Below are positions 40,001 through 55,396 of a DNA stretch of 64,000 nucleotides, in pieces. A program made the position numbers and the translations under genes. Position 1 is the first letter of the stretch, and every line of letters begins with the position of its first letter. The DNA comes from Pseudofabraea citricarpa (Eukaryota > Ascomycota > Leotiomycetes > Helotiales > Dermateaceae), in the NCBI GenBank assembly GCA_029641185.1, contig JAPWGK010000001.1, positions 1,934,501 to 1,998,500 of the forward strand, in the 5' to 3' direction. The notes below the pieces were generated by a model. That model had not been told where the DNA came from. It searched no databases and saw only the letters and a list, made by a program, of their open reading frames with translations.

Positions 40001-42200
40001 TTATAATAAGCTAAAAATAATTATTATATACGGTTTATTATTAAATTCTAACATTTTAGTATAAAGAGAAAAAAATACTAGGTAAAGTAAATACTAGGAT
40101 AAGCCGTTTATACTAGTTATAATAAAAGGTAAAATATATATTATATAATTATCTTATAAGCTTATATTATTCTAATTAATTATTATAAAACCTTATAACT
40201 AAGATCTTAATTTCGATAAAGAATTATAAGTAAAATTATAACCTATTATACTAGGTAGGCTTATAATAGCTATAAAAGAAGCTCTTAAAGTTACTTAAGA
40301 TATAAGAGTATTTATTATTACTTACGTAGCAAAAACTATAAAAGAGCTTATTACCCTAGAATTATAAGTATTACTAAAGTAATAATAAGATTATTTACTA
40401 AAAAACCTAATATTAATAATAATAATAGATATTATTATTTACCTAGCGAATATATCTAATAATCCTTTTAAGGGTATACTAGAGAGAAAGAGCTCGTTTA
40501 TTATATTATATTATAAGAAGATTATTAGGTTACTTAAGAAAAATATATTCGAACTAATAAAATTAAAGAATATATTATAAGAAACACGATTATTTAACTC
40601 TTAATTTATAAATAAAATTAAGAATAAGGAAATATTATAAGTATTTAAGAAATTATAATTAATTATATAAGCTTATAATAATATTAATAAAAAAGTTATA
40701 TTAACTTAATTATTAATTATATAATATATAAGCTAATATTTAATATTTTATTTAGTAGTTATACTTAATAATAAGAAGAAGTTATATTTATATAATATAT
40801 TATAAGCGTACGTATAATTTATTACTAAGTTAAACTATAATTTTTATATTAAACTAATAAAAGAATTATAAGAGAAATTAGAAATTAGATATAATTTAAT
40901 ATTAAAAGTAATTAAACTATTATATAATATACTAGAGGTAAGAAACTACTAGTTTAAAATCTATTACTCTTATTATATTAATAAGATAAGAATAACCTAA
41001 TTATTATATAATTTATACCTATTATATAATATTATTATATTTAAAGTAATAAGTCTTTAAATTAATAATATTTTATTTCTTACTAATAATAAATTTACTA
41101 ATATTAAGGAAATAAAACTTTATAATATAAAGTTTCTAGTTAAAGATTATAAGATACTTATTATAAATAATCTACTAAAGTTTAATAAAGGAATTATATA
41201 ACTCTAATATAATAAATTAATTAATCTTATATAAGAGCGCTAATATAATAACTTAAATATAATTAATATTAAATATATTATTATATTAATTAGTTCTAGA
41301 AGAATTATATATTTTACTCTTATACTAAAAGATTAATACGTGATATAATACGCTTATAATATATATATTATATTTATTTACTAATTAGAGGTCTTTTTTA
41401 ATTTCTTTTTTACTACCTAGGTAATTAATCCTAAGAAATTAGATACAAAGATATTAAATTAACGAATCGAATAATAAAAGAATAATATTATTAGAGGCCT
41501 AAAGTTTATTAAATTAGATATAATAATACTAAACTTAGTTATTTTTATAAATATCTTATTTACTAATAATAAGAATCTCTTATTATAGATTAAATATATA
41601 ATCGTATTCTTTAATTTTATAGGAAAGATAAATATATTTTATTAGTTATTAATAAAATATAAGAGAGTAATACGAAGCGTATTAGCTATTAAGTTATATA
41701 AGATAGCTTATAAGTTCGATATTACTAAAGTAATTAAATCGATTATTAAGAATATACTTTTTATTATTATATTATTATTTATTTATATAAATTCGAAGTT
41801 ATTATTTAATTATCTTATTTAACTAGGAATTATATAAGAAAAACGTCTTATAATTAATATAATATACTTTTGCTAGGTATACGAACGTAAGAAGATTATA
41901 AAAGTTAAGTAGATTAAAAGTAATATTAACTTAGCAGATATTATAATAAAAGATAAAAGTTATAATATATTTATATAACTAGTATTAACTAATAAAATCG
42001 ATTTATAATTAGTAGGATAAATAAAAAGAATATAAAAGTAAAAGAATAAAAGGATTAAGGATATATTATAAGATATTAGATAAAATAAAGTTAAGTTATT
42101 TTCTAAGTAACTCTAATATTATAATATATATTACGTGTAAGTAATACGTATATTAGAATATAATTACTCTAGAGGCTAATAATATCTTTATTAACCCGAC
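37030..42200 (+). mobile_element. Copia-type retrotransposon relic (plus strand, integrase before RT)
   Basis: Domains in forward order: a Lys/Ala/Tyr-rich repeat at 37080-37230, an Asn-rich Gag tail and a zinc-knuckle-like motif with Cys now Tyr at about 38371-38415, an integrase core, a reverse transcriptase and RNase H. In the integrase the first Asp survives as GAT at 39444-39446, the second is now Asn near 39609, and the catalytic Glu is now Lys near 39693. In the reverse transcriptase the TDD box is now INN, with the Asp pair at 41064-41069. RNase H has its first Asp, now Asn, near 41550. This layout matches a fungal Copia-like group with an LQTDDT-type RT box. Stops sit at former Gln and Trp codons. 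LTRs were not identified, so the ends are approximate. Confidence 0.8.
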
Positions 42201-42384
42201 CGAATAAGTTAACTTCTTAACTTTATTACTTATATAATTAATATATTAGTAGTCTCTCTTTTATAATTCTTATAATTAAATAACTATCTTATTATAATTA
42301 TTATAAGCTATTATAATAAATTATTATATTAACCTTATAATATTAAAGGATATTAATAATAATAAAAAGAATTACTTATAATAA

Positions 42385-42533
42385 AAAATACTTAGAAAGT
42401 AAATATTAATATAATAAAAAGAATTACTTATAACTAGGTTTTTTTTTTTTTTTTTTCTCTTATATTTAGATCTTTTATTATTAATTAATTATTTTAATCT
42501 TATATTTACTTTTACTTTTTATATATTATAATA
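42385..42533 (+). mobile_element. Truncated LTR of the adjacent Gypsy family
   Basis: Matches the last 150 bp or so of the Gypsy LTR: the ATACTTAGAAAGTAAATA word, a pyrimidine run (here mostly T), ATCTTTTATTATTAATTA and the TATAATA end at 42527-42533. The 5' part is missing. It is in the same orientation as the full element 330 bp downstream and shows that the family inserted here more than once. Confidence 0.72.
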
Positions 42534-42790
42534 TAAGTAGTATAACTTATATAATACCTAAAATATAATTTAGGTTATAATAAGAACTTAGAATTTTAAT
42601 TTTAGTTAATTTATAAAAAAACTTATATTAAATAAATATTAAAGTTTATTTATTATTAAAAGTAATATACTAATAAAATTAATAAAATCTTAAATTAATT
42701 TTATTATTAAAAAACTTATAATATATTTATAGATTATTTATAACTAATAGAAAAAATCTTATTATAAGATTAATTAATTAAAAAATAAAA

Positions 42791-42858
42791 ATTTAATTAA
42801 CTAAAAGTTAAAATTCTAATTAACTAAAAGTTAAAATTCTAATTAATTAAAAGTTAAT
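42791..42858. repeat. 23-bp tandem repeat, about three copies
   Basis: Units of AACTAAAAGTTAAAATTCT followed by AATT, directly left of the Gypsy target site. Confidence 0.7.
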
Positions 42859-42861
42859 TAA

Positions 42862-43206
42862 TATTATAGTTCTTACGTAAGTTACTTAAGATACGTATTA
42901 TATACTTACTTCTCTTATATATTTTATTTACCTTATATTATAACTTATTAACCCGAATTATATAACTAGAAATTTACTAAGTAGAATAAATTATATATAA
43001 CTTCTCTTATATATTTACCTACCTAAGAATATATATAATAGAGAATACTTAGAAAGTAAATACTAGCGTAATAGGAAGGATTATTTATAGCTAGCTTCTT
43101 ATACTTTTTTTCCTTTTTTTTCTTTTTCTCTCTTTATATTTAAATCTTTTATTATTAATTAGTTATATTAATCTCTTATTTACTTTATATTTTATATACT
43201 ATAATA
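42862..43206 (+). repeat. 5' LTR of the Gypsy element
   Basis: 345 bp, starting TATTATAG and ending TATAATA. Reversing RIP would give the standard TG...CA termini (inference). It keeps more C and G than the 3' LTR, for example TTACGTAAG at 42873-42881, where the 3' copy has lost both C and G. The sequence just inside it is the expected primer-binding site but is too altered to assign a tRNA. Confidence 0.9.
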
Positions 43207-46200
43207 TTATCTAAGTATTATCCTTTTATCTTTATCCTAATAAGAATAATAAAGATATATATAAACTTATAAAACTTTTATACTTTATTATATAAAAATC
43301 TAGATCCCTAGATTTATTAAAATTATAATAATATATAATAAACTAAAACCTCTAGAACCTAGAATATATATAATAATATATTATTACGCTAAATACTTGC
43401 TAATTATAATAAGAGAACGAATAGAAATCGTATCTAAGATACTAGAATATAAACCTTAAAACTAAAACCTTTAATACTTAGAAGTATAAATAAACCTTCG
43501 ACTTATAATTAAGAAAGATAATAAGAAAGAGAAATTAGATAATAAGATATTTACTTTTATACTAATTAAGACTAGAAAAGAACTTATAGAAATAATTATA
43601 AGAATAATTAGATAACCTAGAAAAATTAGACGTATTATCTTAGGATATATATATCCTTAACTTTTAATACTTATAATAAAGGAAAATAAGAACGTAAAAA
43701 AGCTCTAGGAAATTAAGAGTATAAAGGAAATTATCTTAATAAGATAAAAAGAATATAAACGCTTCTTTTAATTACTTAATAAATTTTATAAAAAATATAA
43801 GCTTATTAGATAAAAATAAGATTAGCTTATATAAGAAGTCTATAATATTATAAGTAACTTAATTAAGTAATTAATAATAAGAGAGTAATAGATTATAAAG
43901 CTAGAATAAGAGAATATTAGATTAATTAATAGAAATAACTAGTTAGATAAAATAATAAGTACGAATACTTATAATATTTAATATATCTAGGAAATACTTA
44001 AGAATAAGAAATAAATTATTCGGCTAATAAGAAATTAGAATATAACCTTAAACGCTTAGAAGAATATATAAGAAGATAGAAACTAATCGTATAAGAGTAA
44101 TAAGCTCTTAGATTTACTTATCTTCTTTTTAGGAACTTATAAGGAATTTAAGAGACTAAAAGTATATAATTAAGAATAAGCTTAAGATTAACTAAGATTA
44201 TTTTATAAGTAAAACTAATCGTATTAGCTATATAAGTAGTAGAATATCTAGAGATATAATTAATTATATCTAAACTAGATTATATTAATCCTTCTCTAAA
44301 TAGATTTAATATTATAAATAAGATCTTATATAAACTTAAATTTATTTATAATAACCTAAATAAAAGAGGAATTACTTTCTTAGAAAGTTAAAAAACTTTA
44401 CTAGAATAATAACTTTTTCCTAACTTTTTTTACTAAATTTAATAAACTTATAAGAGAACTTAAATAAAATAAATAATCTAAACTAAATAAACTTAATATA
44501 AAAGTAAATAAAAAATTTTAGGATTTTAGAGTTATATCTCTTAGATAAACCTAATTATAAGAATATAATTATAAGATATAAGAGAATAAATTAGAAGATT
44601 TAAGGAAATAAAGAAGATCTAAAAGAAATTAGCTTAATTTATAATAAATATCTCTAAGGAGATCTTTTATTTTAGGTAAATCTACTAATAAAAAAAAATT
44701 AACTAACTTTTACTTCCTAAGATAACTAAACTAAGATTTTTTAAGAAAGAAGAAATAAAAATTATTAAAAGAAAAAGCTTATTTTTATTATTATAAGTAA
44801 AGATATAAAGCTAAGAATTATTTATATAAAAAAGCTACTAAGATTATTATAATAAAATCCTTAAAAAAGACTACTAAGTTAGAAAATAAAAAGCCTTAAG
44901 AGAAATTATATCTTAAGATATAAAAGAAAAGATTCCTCTAAAAATTAATATTATTAGATTATCTTTAGGATTAAAAAATAATATCTCTTTTATATTATAA
45001 TATAAAATAAAAAAAATAAAAATACTTCTCTTTTATATTAATTAATATTAAATATCTTAGTAAAAATTTTATAGAACGAATCCTTTATATAATAAATATC
45101 TTAAATTAAATAAATTAAACTAATAAAATTATAATATCTAAAACCTCTTATTAGATTTAATAGTAAATAAATATCTTTTATTAAATATAAAATCTTAGTT
45201 AACTTTTAAAGTTAATTAGAAATAAGAATTACTAAGTTTCTTCTAAGTTATAAAACTTAAAAGATATAATATTATACTTAGGAAAAGTATAAATATCTTT
45301 ATAAAATATATTATTAGATATAATAAAAAATAAAATTATATTTAATATAAAAGACTCTAAAGAACTTACTAAAAATTTAAATATTAAGCTTATTTCTTTC
45401 TTATATAAATAAGAAAAGAAGATTTATATATTTATAAAAAAATAATTAAGATTACTAAGATTTTAAAAAGAAATAAAATAAAAGAACTTTCTAATATACT
45501 TTTAATCTCTTTAGAAATCTCTAAAAACTTAAAATAACTAATTAAGAAAAGAAATCTCTAAAAGTTTTAAAAAAAGAAAAAATAAGTATAAAAAAAGAGT
45601 TAAAACCTAGATATATAAAAGAAAAAGTTATATAAAAAATTAAAGAAATAAGATAAAAAGCTAAGTAAGAAAAAGTAAATCTACTAAAATAAAAACCTTT
45701 ATATATTAGTACTCTTAGATTTAAAAAAGAAATAAGATAAAAAGAAATAATAATATTTATTATTTTTCTAAAGAATATTATTAAATAATAATAAAGAAAT
45801 ACTAAAAGAGAAGTTAATATTAAGAAATATCTTCTTAAAAGAATTATAAGACTTAATTAAGATATTCTTAAAAAAGGCTATAAACTAATTATTATTATAT
45901 AAGAGTTATAATTATTATATTAAACTTATAAGAAGAAATAAATCTTAGATATATTCTTTTATATAAGATATCTTAAGAGAAACTTAAACTTATTAGAAGC
46001 TTATATTAAAAAATAATTAGTAAAAGGCTTTATTAATATAAGTAAGATATCTTATTTATTATTAATTCTTTTTATATAAAAAGCTAGAGAAAAAATTAAG
46101 ATTTTATATTAATTATAAAAAGCTAAATATAATTATAAAAAAGAATAAATATCTTTTTTTCCTTAATAAATAAGATTCTAGTAAAAATAAGAAAAACTAA

Positions 46201-48884
46201 GTTCTTATTAAAACTAAATATTAGATATACTTTTAATAAAATTAGATTTTAAACTAAAGAAAATAAAAAGCTTATTATTTTTTATATTAGATAAAGCTTA
46301 TATAAATATAAAATACTTTTCTTTTAGATTAACTAATAGACCTTTAATATTTTAGAATTTTATAAATAAGATATTCTAGGAATATTCTAATAATTTTATT
46401 TTATCTTATATTAATAATATTTATATTTATATTAATAAAACTAGAGAAAAAATATATAAAATATATTAGAAAAATCTTAATTAAATTATAAGAGTAAAAC
46501 TTTAAGTAAATATTAAGAAATATACTTTTTTATTAAAATAAAATTAAGTTCTTAAGACTAATTATTAGTATAAAAGAAATTAGAATAAATCCTAATAAAA
46601 TTAAGGATATTTAAGAATAAGAAATACCTAAGAACCTAAGAGATATATAAAGTTTTATTAGATTTATAAACTTTTATAAAAGATTTATTCAAGAATTATT
46701 CTAGGATATTTTTTCTAATTAATAATCTAAGTAAAAAAAAGAGGAAAAATAAAAGGCTTTAATTAAAATAATAAATACTAGAATAGCTTTTAAAAAAGCT
46801 AAAAAAAATAATTATCTTAGTATTAATACTTATATATTTTAATAAGAATAAATAATATATTATAAAATATAACTTATCTAATTATATTAATATAAGAGTA
46901 TTATCTTAATATAAAAAAAACGGATTTTTATATCTTATAATATTTTTTTCTAGAAAACTTTTACTAGCTAAATATAATTATAAAATTTATAATAAAAAAC
47001 TCTTAGTAATAATTAAATACTTTAAGAAATAAAAACCTAAATTTTAAGAAATAAACTTACTAGTATAAGTACTCTTAGATTATAAGGCTTTAGAATATTT
47101 TATAACTACTAAGAAGCTAATAAGAAAGATAAGCTAAATAAATAGAATTCTTATTAGAATTTAACTTTTAAATTATCTATAAACTAGAAAAATAAAATAA
47201 AAAAGTAAATACTTTAATTAAAAGATCTTAAGATAAATTATAAGATAAATTAGATAATTAATATAAAGAATAAATATAAATTATTTTTCCTAAAAGTAAA
47301 ATTAATAAAAAGAAAGCTCTAGAAATATTTAACTTATATATCTAAGTTATAAGAGTAAAATAAATAATTCCTAAGTATATTTAAGAAAGATAAAAAAATA
47401 ATTAGTTTTACTAAGAAACTCTTAAGATTTTAAGAGATAATAAACTAGTAAAAGATATTCTTAAGTTATATTATAAGGATCGAAATAATATCTTATTTTA
47501 TAAGAACTAAGTCTAGGTTTTAGAAACTTATAAAATAGAATTAATTTAGAAAATATATAAAAAACTTATAATTAGATACTTTAGCTAAGAAAGGATATTA
47601 ATTCTTTTATAAGATAATTATATCTAGAAAGAATATAAACAAAAATCTTAATTAATATATTAGAAACTATTATATTTATAGAAAATCTAAACTAAATAAT
47701 ATTATTTACTAAGGATATCTAAAGCTATTATTAATACTAGATAAATCTTAGAATTATATATTTATAAACTTTTATAACTAAACTTCTAGAAAGTAATAAA
47801 TTTAATATTATCTTAGTTATAATCTATAGATTATTAAAAGAAAGATATTATATTTTTTATAAATATAAAGATAAAAGAATAAGTATAAAAGAAACTACTA
47901 AGTTATTCCTAAAAAATATATAAAAATACTATAGATTACTTATAATTTATATCTCTAATAAAAGTTCTTAATTTATAAGTAAAATATAAAAAAAACTTTA
48001 TAAGATATTAGGAATTAATATTTAATTATTTATAATAATATACCTAAAGATAAATAATTAGATAAAAAGAATAAACGTAGAAAATAAAATATTACCTAAG
48101 AGTTTATACTAATTACTTATAAGATAACTAGAGTTAAACCCTACTAATAATAAAATTTATAAGAAATAAATATTAATTTATAAGTATAAAGGTTATATTA
48201 TTTTTTATAAATAAAGGATATAAACTAAGAATAAATTTTAACTAAGAAAATACTAAGATTAATTAAATATAACTTAATAAAAACTAAACTAAATAAAAAA
48301 TAAGTAATAAAATTCGTATAAAAAAATAAAAGATACTTAGAAATTTATATATAAAAAAATAACTTAGTCCTAGAATAAGATAAAAAAATATATAAATAAG
48401 AAATAATCGCTAGTATTAAATTATAAACTAGAAGATAAAGTTTATATCTTAATAAAAAATATCCGAATATAAAAATCTTTATAAAAATTAGAATATAAGA
48501 ATAAAAGATCTTATAAGATTAAGAAGAAAATTAAACTAAGCTTTTATAAAGTAAAGTTATTACTAGGACTTAAAATTTATCTTATATTTTACTTTAACTT
48601 ATTATATAAAAACCTAGATAATCTTTTACCTAGATAAAAAGAAACTAAATCTCTTCTAATTAATATAAAAGAAAATAATAAATAAGAAATAAAAAATATT
48701 AAAAACATAAAGATAATTAAAGAAAAGTTTTTTATAAGATTAAATAAATATAATAACTATTAGATCTAGATTAATATCTAATAGAAAATTTTAAGAATAT
48801 ATAAGAAATTCTAAAAGATTTTTACTTTAGATATCTAGATAAATCTCGACTAATATAAAAATTAGATACTTAGAGGAGAGGTAA

Positions 48885-49229
48885 TATTATAGTTTTTATA
48901 TAAGTTACTTAAGATATATATTATATACTTATTTTTCTTATATATTTTACTTACCTTATATTATAACTTATTAACCTAAATTATATAACTAGAAATTTAC
49001 TAAGTAGGATAAATTATATATAACTTATCTTATATATTTATTTACCTAAGAATACGTATAATAAAGAATACTTAGAGAGTAAATATTAGTATAATAAGAA
49101 AAACTACTTATAACTAGCTTCTTATACTTTCTTTTCTTTCCTTTCTTCTTCTCTCCTTATACTTAGATCTTTTATTATTAATTAGCTATATCGATCCCTT
49201 ATTTACTTTATATTCTATATATTATAATA
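48885..49229 (+). repeat. 3' LTR of the Gypsy element
   Basis: 345 bp, exactly the length of the 5' LTR, with the same start and end words. Differences from the 5' copy are mainly transitions. The ATTAA target duplication follows directly. Confidence 0.9.
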
Positions 49230-49234
49230 ATTAA

Positions 49235-49857
49235 TTAATATAAGCTTTTATAATTTTCTTTTTTATTATATATATTTTTTAAAAAATTATTATTTTAAGA
49301 GATATAATATATATATAATAATAAATATAATAAATATAATAATATCTAATATTATATAATCACGTGATATATCACGTGCCTGCTCTTCCTTCTTAGGTTA
49401 GAAAATTATACGTGTTTTTATTTATAAATTCCTAGAAAGAAATTATCTAAATACTCTTTTTAAGCTAAGGTAGCTACCTACTATAGTAATTTTAGTACTA
49501 AGATTTCTCTAAGATTTTACTAAGATTATACTAATTTACTACGTTCACCTGTAGCTATTTTCTATATAGACGTCTTATAGCGGCACGGGATAACTTCTTT
49601 TAGTCGTACCTCCTTCTCGCAGTATTAGTTTTATATTAATTAATTTGAAAGATTATATTATGCTTCATACGGCGGTATAAGGGCCCACCTGACATGTGAT
49701 ATTAACCTCCTCTTATGCCTTTTATTACCGAAGGTCACGTTGGTATATTATACCAAGGGAAGAACAACCCGGATACATTGTCATCCCAACAACGCGACGA
49801 AAGACGCTTATTATTGCTTAGCCATCCAAGTCCCTCACAGGTAGTTAGCCTCTAGTC
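49235..49857. promoter_or_regulatory. Isochore border and HELQ upstream region
   Basis: The RIP-altered sequence fades out here. Two CACGTG palindromes 12 bp apart (49361-49366 and 49373-49378) sit at the edge of the AT block; such sites are bound by Cbf1/USF-type bHLH proteins in fungi. From about 49560 base composition is normal. A candidate 5' leader with CAACAACG and CCATCCAAG precedes the HELQ start codon at 49858. No other gene was seen. Confidence 0.55.
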
Positions 49858-53256
<3,399 letters not shown>

Positions 53257-53736
53257 CCCAGTTTGAATTGTTGCGATCGTTTGTTGGGGCAAAACAAAAA
53301 GAATATAATTTGCTGGAGGCTTAGCATTAAAGCGAGTCCTCGCTAAGGCCTGTCTGCTAGGAAATGCATGCTAAGCGAGGACCATCGATTAGGCATAAGG
53401 TGTAGTATTATGAAGTTTTTAGATGAATGATAATTACCTTCCCCCAAGAGTAAGTTGATTTAAAACTTCTGCTCATTGTGTCAAATGCGAGATAGGTCAG
53501 AGTGGCATCCAGTATCCCTGAGATGACAAGACAATCAAGAAGTTGAACATGTAAATTAGAAAGGCTAATCATAGGATGCTGCACTTTGCGGGCAAGCCAC
53601 AAGGCCCTTCTTTATCCTTTTCTGGTTGTACATCGGCCCCTGTTGTTTGTATGTTCTTGGCTACTCCATTATTAGATGTTCCTGCTACTGGCTTCACGCT
53701 GGTCGCTTGCTGCCCAACAGGTGCACCCCCATGCAG
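53257..53736. other. Convergent 3' region with a hairpin
   Basis: Shared 3' flank of the helicase and quinone reductase genes. GTCCTCGC (53336-53343) and GCGAGGAC (53375-53382) form an 8-bp perfect stem, extendable to about 12 bp with one mismatch, around a loop of 31 nt. A third GCGAG word lies just before. It could help 3' end formation or be a trace of a small element. No gene was seen. Confidence 0.5.
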
Positions 53737-54844
53737 TCAAAAGTTGACCTTGCTAATGGCAGCACCAAAAGATTCACCTTGGATGGTAGCAAGTTCGAGC
53801 TCCAGAGGCGATGGTTGACGAGATCCGTCACCAGCCTGCCATGCAAATGTTAGAAATATGTATTGGGTAAGCAAAATCTAGGTTCGGTGCGCTGGAAAGA
53901 AACTTACGCTGAAGGTTCCGGCTCCCCAAGGAGATCCACCACGGACCTCAGAGAGATTGGCGAGTTGACCGAAGGAGTTCTTGTAGCCAAGAGGAACATA
54001 AATGATACCGTGGCTTAAAAGCATCCATTTAGCAAAAACATCCTGTAAGAGGTGGTATATCTGCGGAAGGAAATATTGATATGACTTACTGGGTCAGGGT
54101 TGACATTGCTGCGATAACAGTGCTCTCTTGTCCACCACCAGGTGTGCCCGTAGAGACGAAGATTCCAGCATATTTACCCCAGTATCCACCAGAAGCCCCT
54201 AAACCAAGGTTCTCAAATCAGCGTCGCATTTCTTAGCCGAGCTTAGGGCATTCCCCTGTGTAACGAGCCTGGGAAGCCAGTAGGCGTGAAAAGAAGAATC
54301 GATGGAAAGATTACATACACTGGCCTCCAGTCGTGTCCCAGAAAGCCTTCCATTGTGCAGGAAAGTTTCCATAACGGGTGGGAATACCGAAGAGAAAGGC
54401 ATCGTACTTCTCAAGCGTGGCGGCATCGATGACAGGGATGTCAGACTTAGGAGGAGCATGCATCTACAGCAGGAAAGCATCAATGTCAGAGATTTGAGGA
54501 CAACGATTCGGAATTTACAGAATGTATACCTTGGTAAGGACATCTTGAGGCAATGTCTCGGCGACTTGGTATAGGTCTGCCTCGATGCCAGCCTTCTTGA
54601 GGCCCTCCTTCTCGGCCTCTGCAATCTTGGCAATATGGCCGTACATGGAGTACTATATATTGCATATGTTAGTCTCGCGAAGCAGCCGTAGAGGAAGAAG
54701 GGGAGGAAGGTCTTATGACGGAGAACTGGCACCCCAGTAGAGAGGTGATGTGGTTGTGGCCGCTGAGGAGATGGCGGGGTAGACGAGGAGCTAGGGTGAG
54801 GGATGGGACAGACTTACGTAGACGATGGCGACCTTGGGAGCCAT
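53737..54844 (-). CDS. Flavodoxin-like NAD(P)H:quinone oxidoreductase (WrbA/Pst2 type)
   Basis: FMN-dependent reductase that reduces quinones by two electrons and protects against oxidative stress; yeast relatives Pst2, Rfs1 and Ycp4 are membrane-associated, and the Alternaria allergen Alt a 7 belongs to the same family. Six exons on the minus strand (54818-54844, 54530-54652, 54319-54463, 54090-54198, 53908-54013, 53737-53835) give 202 residues, the normal family length. The protein starts [19 protein letters not shown], the first flavodoxin strand and the FMN phosphate loop. [10 protein letters not shown] and [10 protein letters not shown] supply the other FMN loops, and [11 protein letters not shown] is typical of WrbA proteins. 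Exon 1 encodes only nine residues before a 165-nt intron. It is convergent with the helicase and divergent from MSH1. Confidence 0.94.
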
Positions 54845-55396
54845 GATGAAAGAGTCGAGTGATAGTGGACGTGGACGTGGTTGATGGGATGGAATGGGAT
54901 GGGAAGGGATGGGATGGCGAGGGGAAGAAGATAGGTATGTAAGAAGAGACGGGGAGGGTGGAGGCCGTTGGCTTTATGAGTACGAAGTCGAAGCCGTGAA
55001 CAGTAGTGCTGTGCAACTGCTGCTGCTGTAGCGACGTTAGCGCCTGCGGGAGGCTTATTCAGAATTCATAACGCTGATAACCGTCACCGTCTACTTGCAG
55101 TGCAGACGGCACTTCCCCACAGACGGCTGAGCAATACCATAGTCAGCCTGCAGCTTGGTCATTATTACTGGTCGTACAGTCATCGATTGCCAATCGGTCG
55201 GGAAGGCTAATCAGGTCAGGTCAGGTCAGATCAGGGCCAGGAACGCGAAATACGTGCGTGCTCTCGCACGAGAGGTGTGGACGTATCGCTGGCTGCTGAG
55301 TAAGCCAGCCAGCACAGAGAAGGACGAGTCACGTTTTCGTCGTAGTGCCATCTCCCGTCCTGCCCTGCGTACTTCGTCGTCCAGTCCCCAACCTCG
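54845..55396. promoter_or_regulatory. Divergent promoter, quinone reductase / MSH1
   Basis: 552 bp between the two start codons. Near the quinone reductase start lies a GGGAT/GGAAT purine array (about 54885-54917). A CTGCTGCTG run is at 55017-55028 and a 5-bp AGGTC array at about 55208-55230. No TATA box stands out. The arrays are typical fungal promoter low complexity; no regulator can be named. Confidence 0.5.

Larger units (their letters stand above)
42862..49229 (+). mobile_element. Full-length Ty3/Gypsy LTR retrotransposon, RIP-inactivated
   Basis: A 6368-bp element with two LTRs of 345 bp each, flanked by the 5-bp direct repeat ATTAA (42857-42861 and 49230-49234). Gag ends in a zinc knuckle with CX2CX4HX4C spacing and Tyr in place of Cys/His at about 44780-44824. 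Reverse transcriptase runs from about 45960. Its FV(K/Q)KP and RFCVDYRKLN-type positions are recognisable near 46070-46130, and the YIDD box is now YINN at 46407-46418. RNase H follows at about 46800-47150. Integrase comes last, with an H2C2 remnant near 47660 and the first Asp region near 47760. The order RT, RNase H, integrase defines Ty3/Gypsy. A purine-rich tract GAGGAGAGG lies just before the 3' LTR. Confidence 0.9.

Noticed and set aside
54199..54732. 177-codon minus-strand ORF over the quinone reductase gene
   Set aside because: It reads through introns 1-3 of that gene in the wrong frame. The spliced model gives a full family-length protein.
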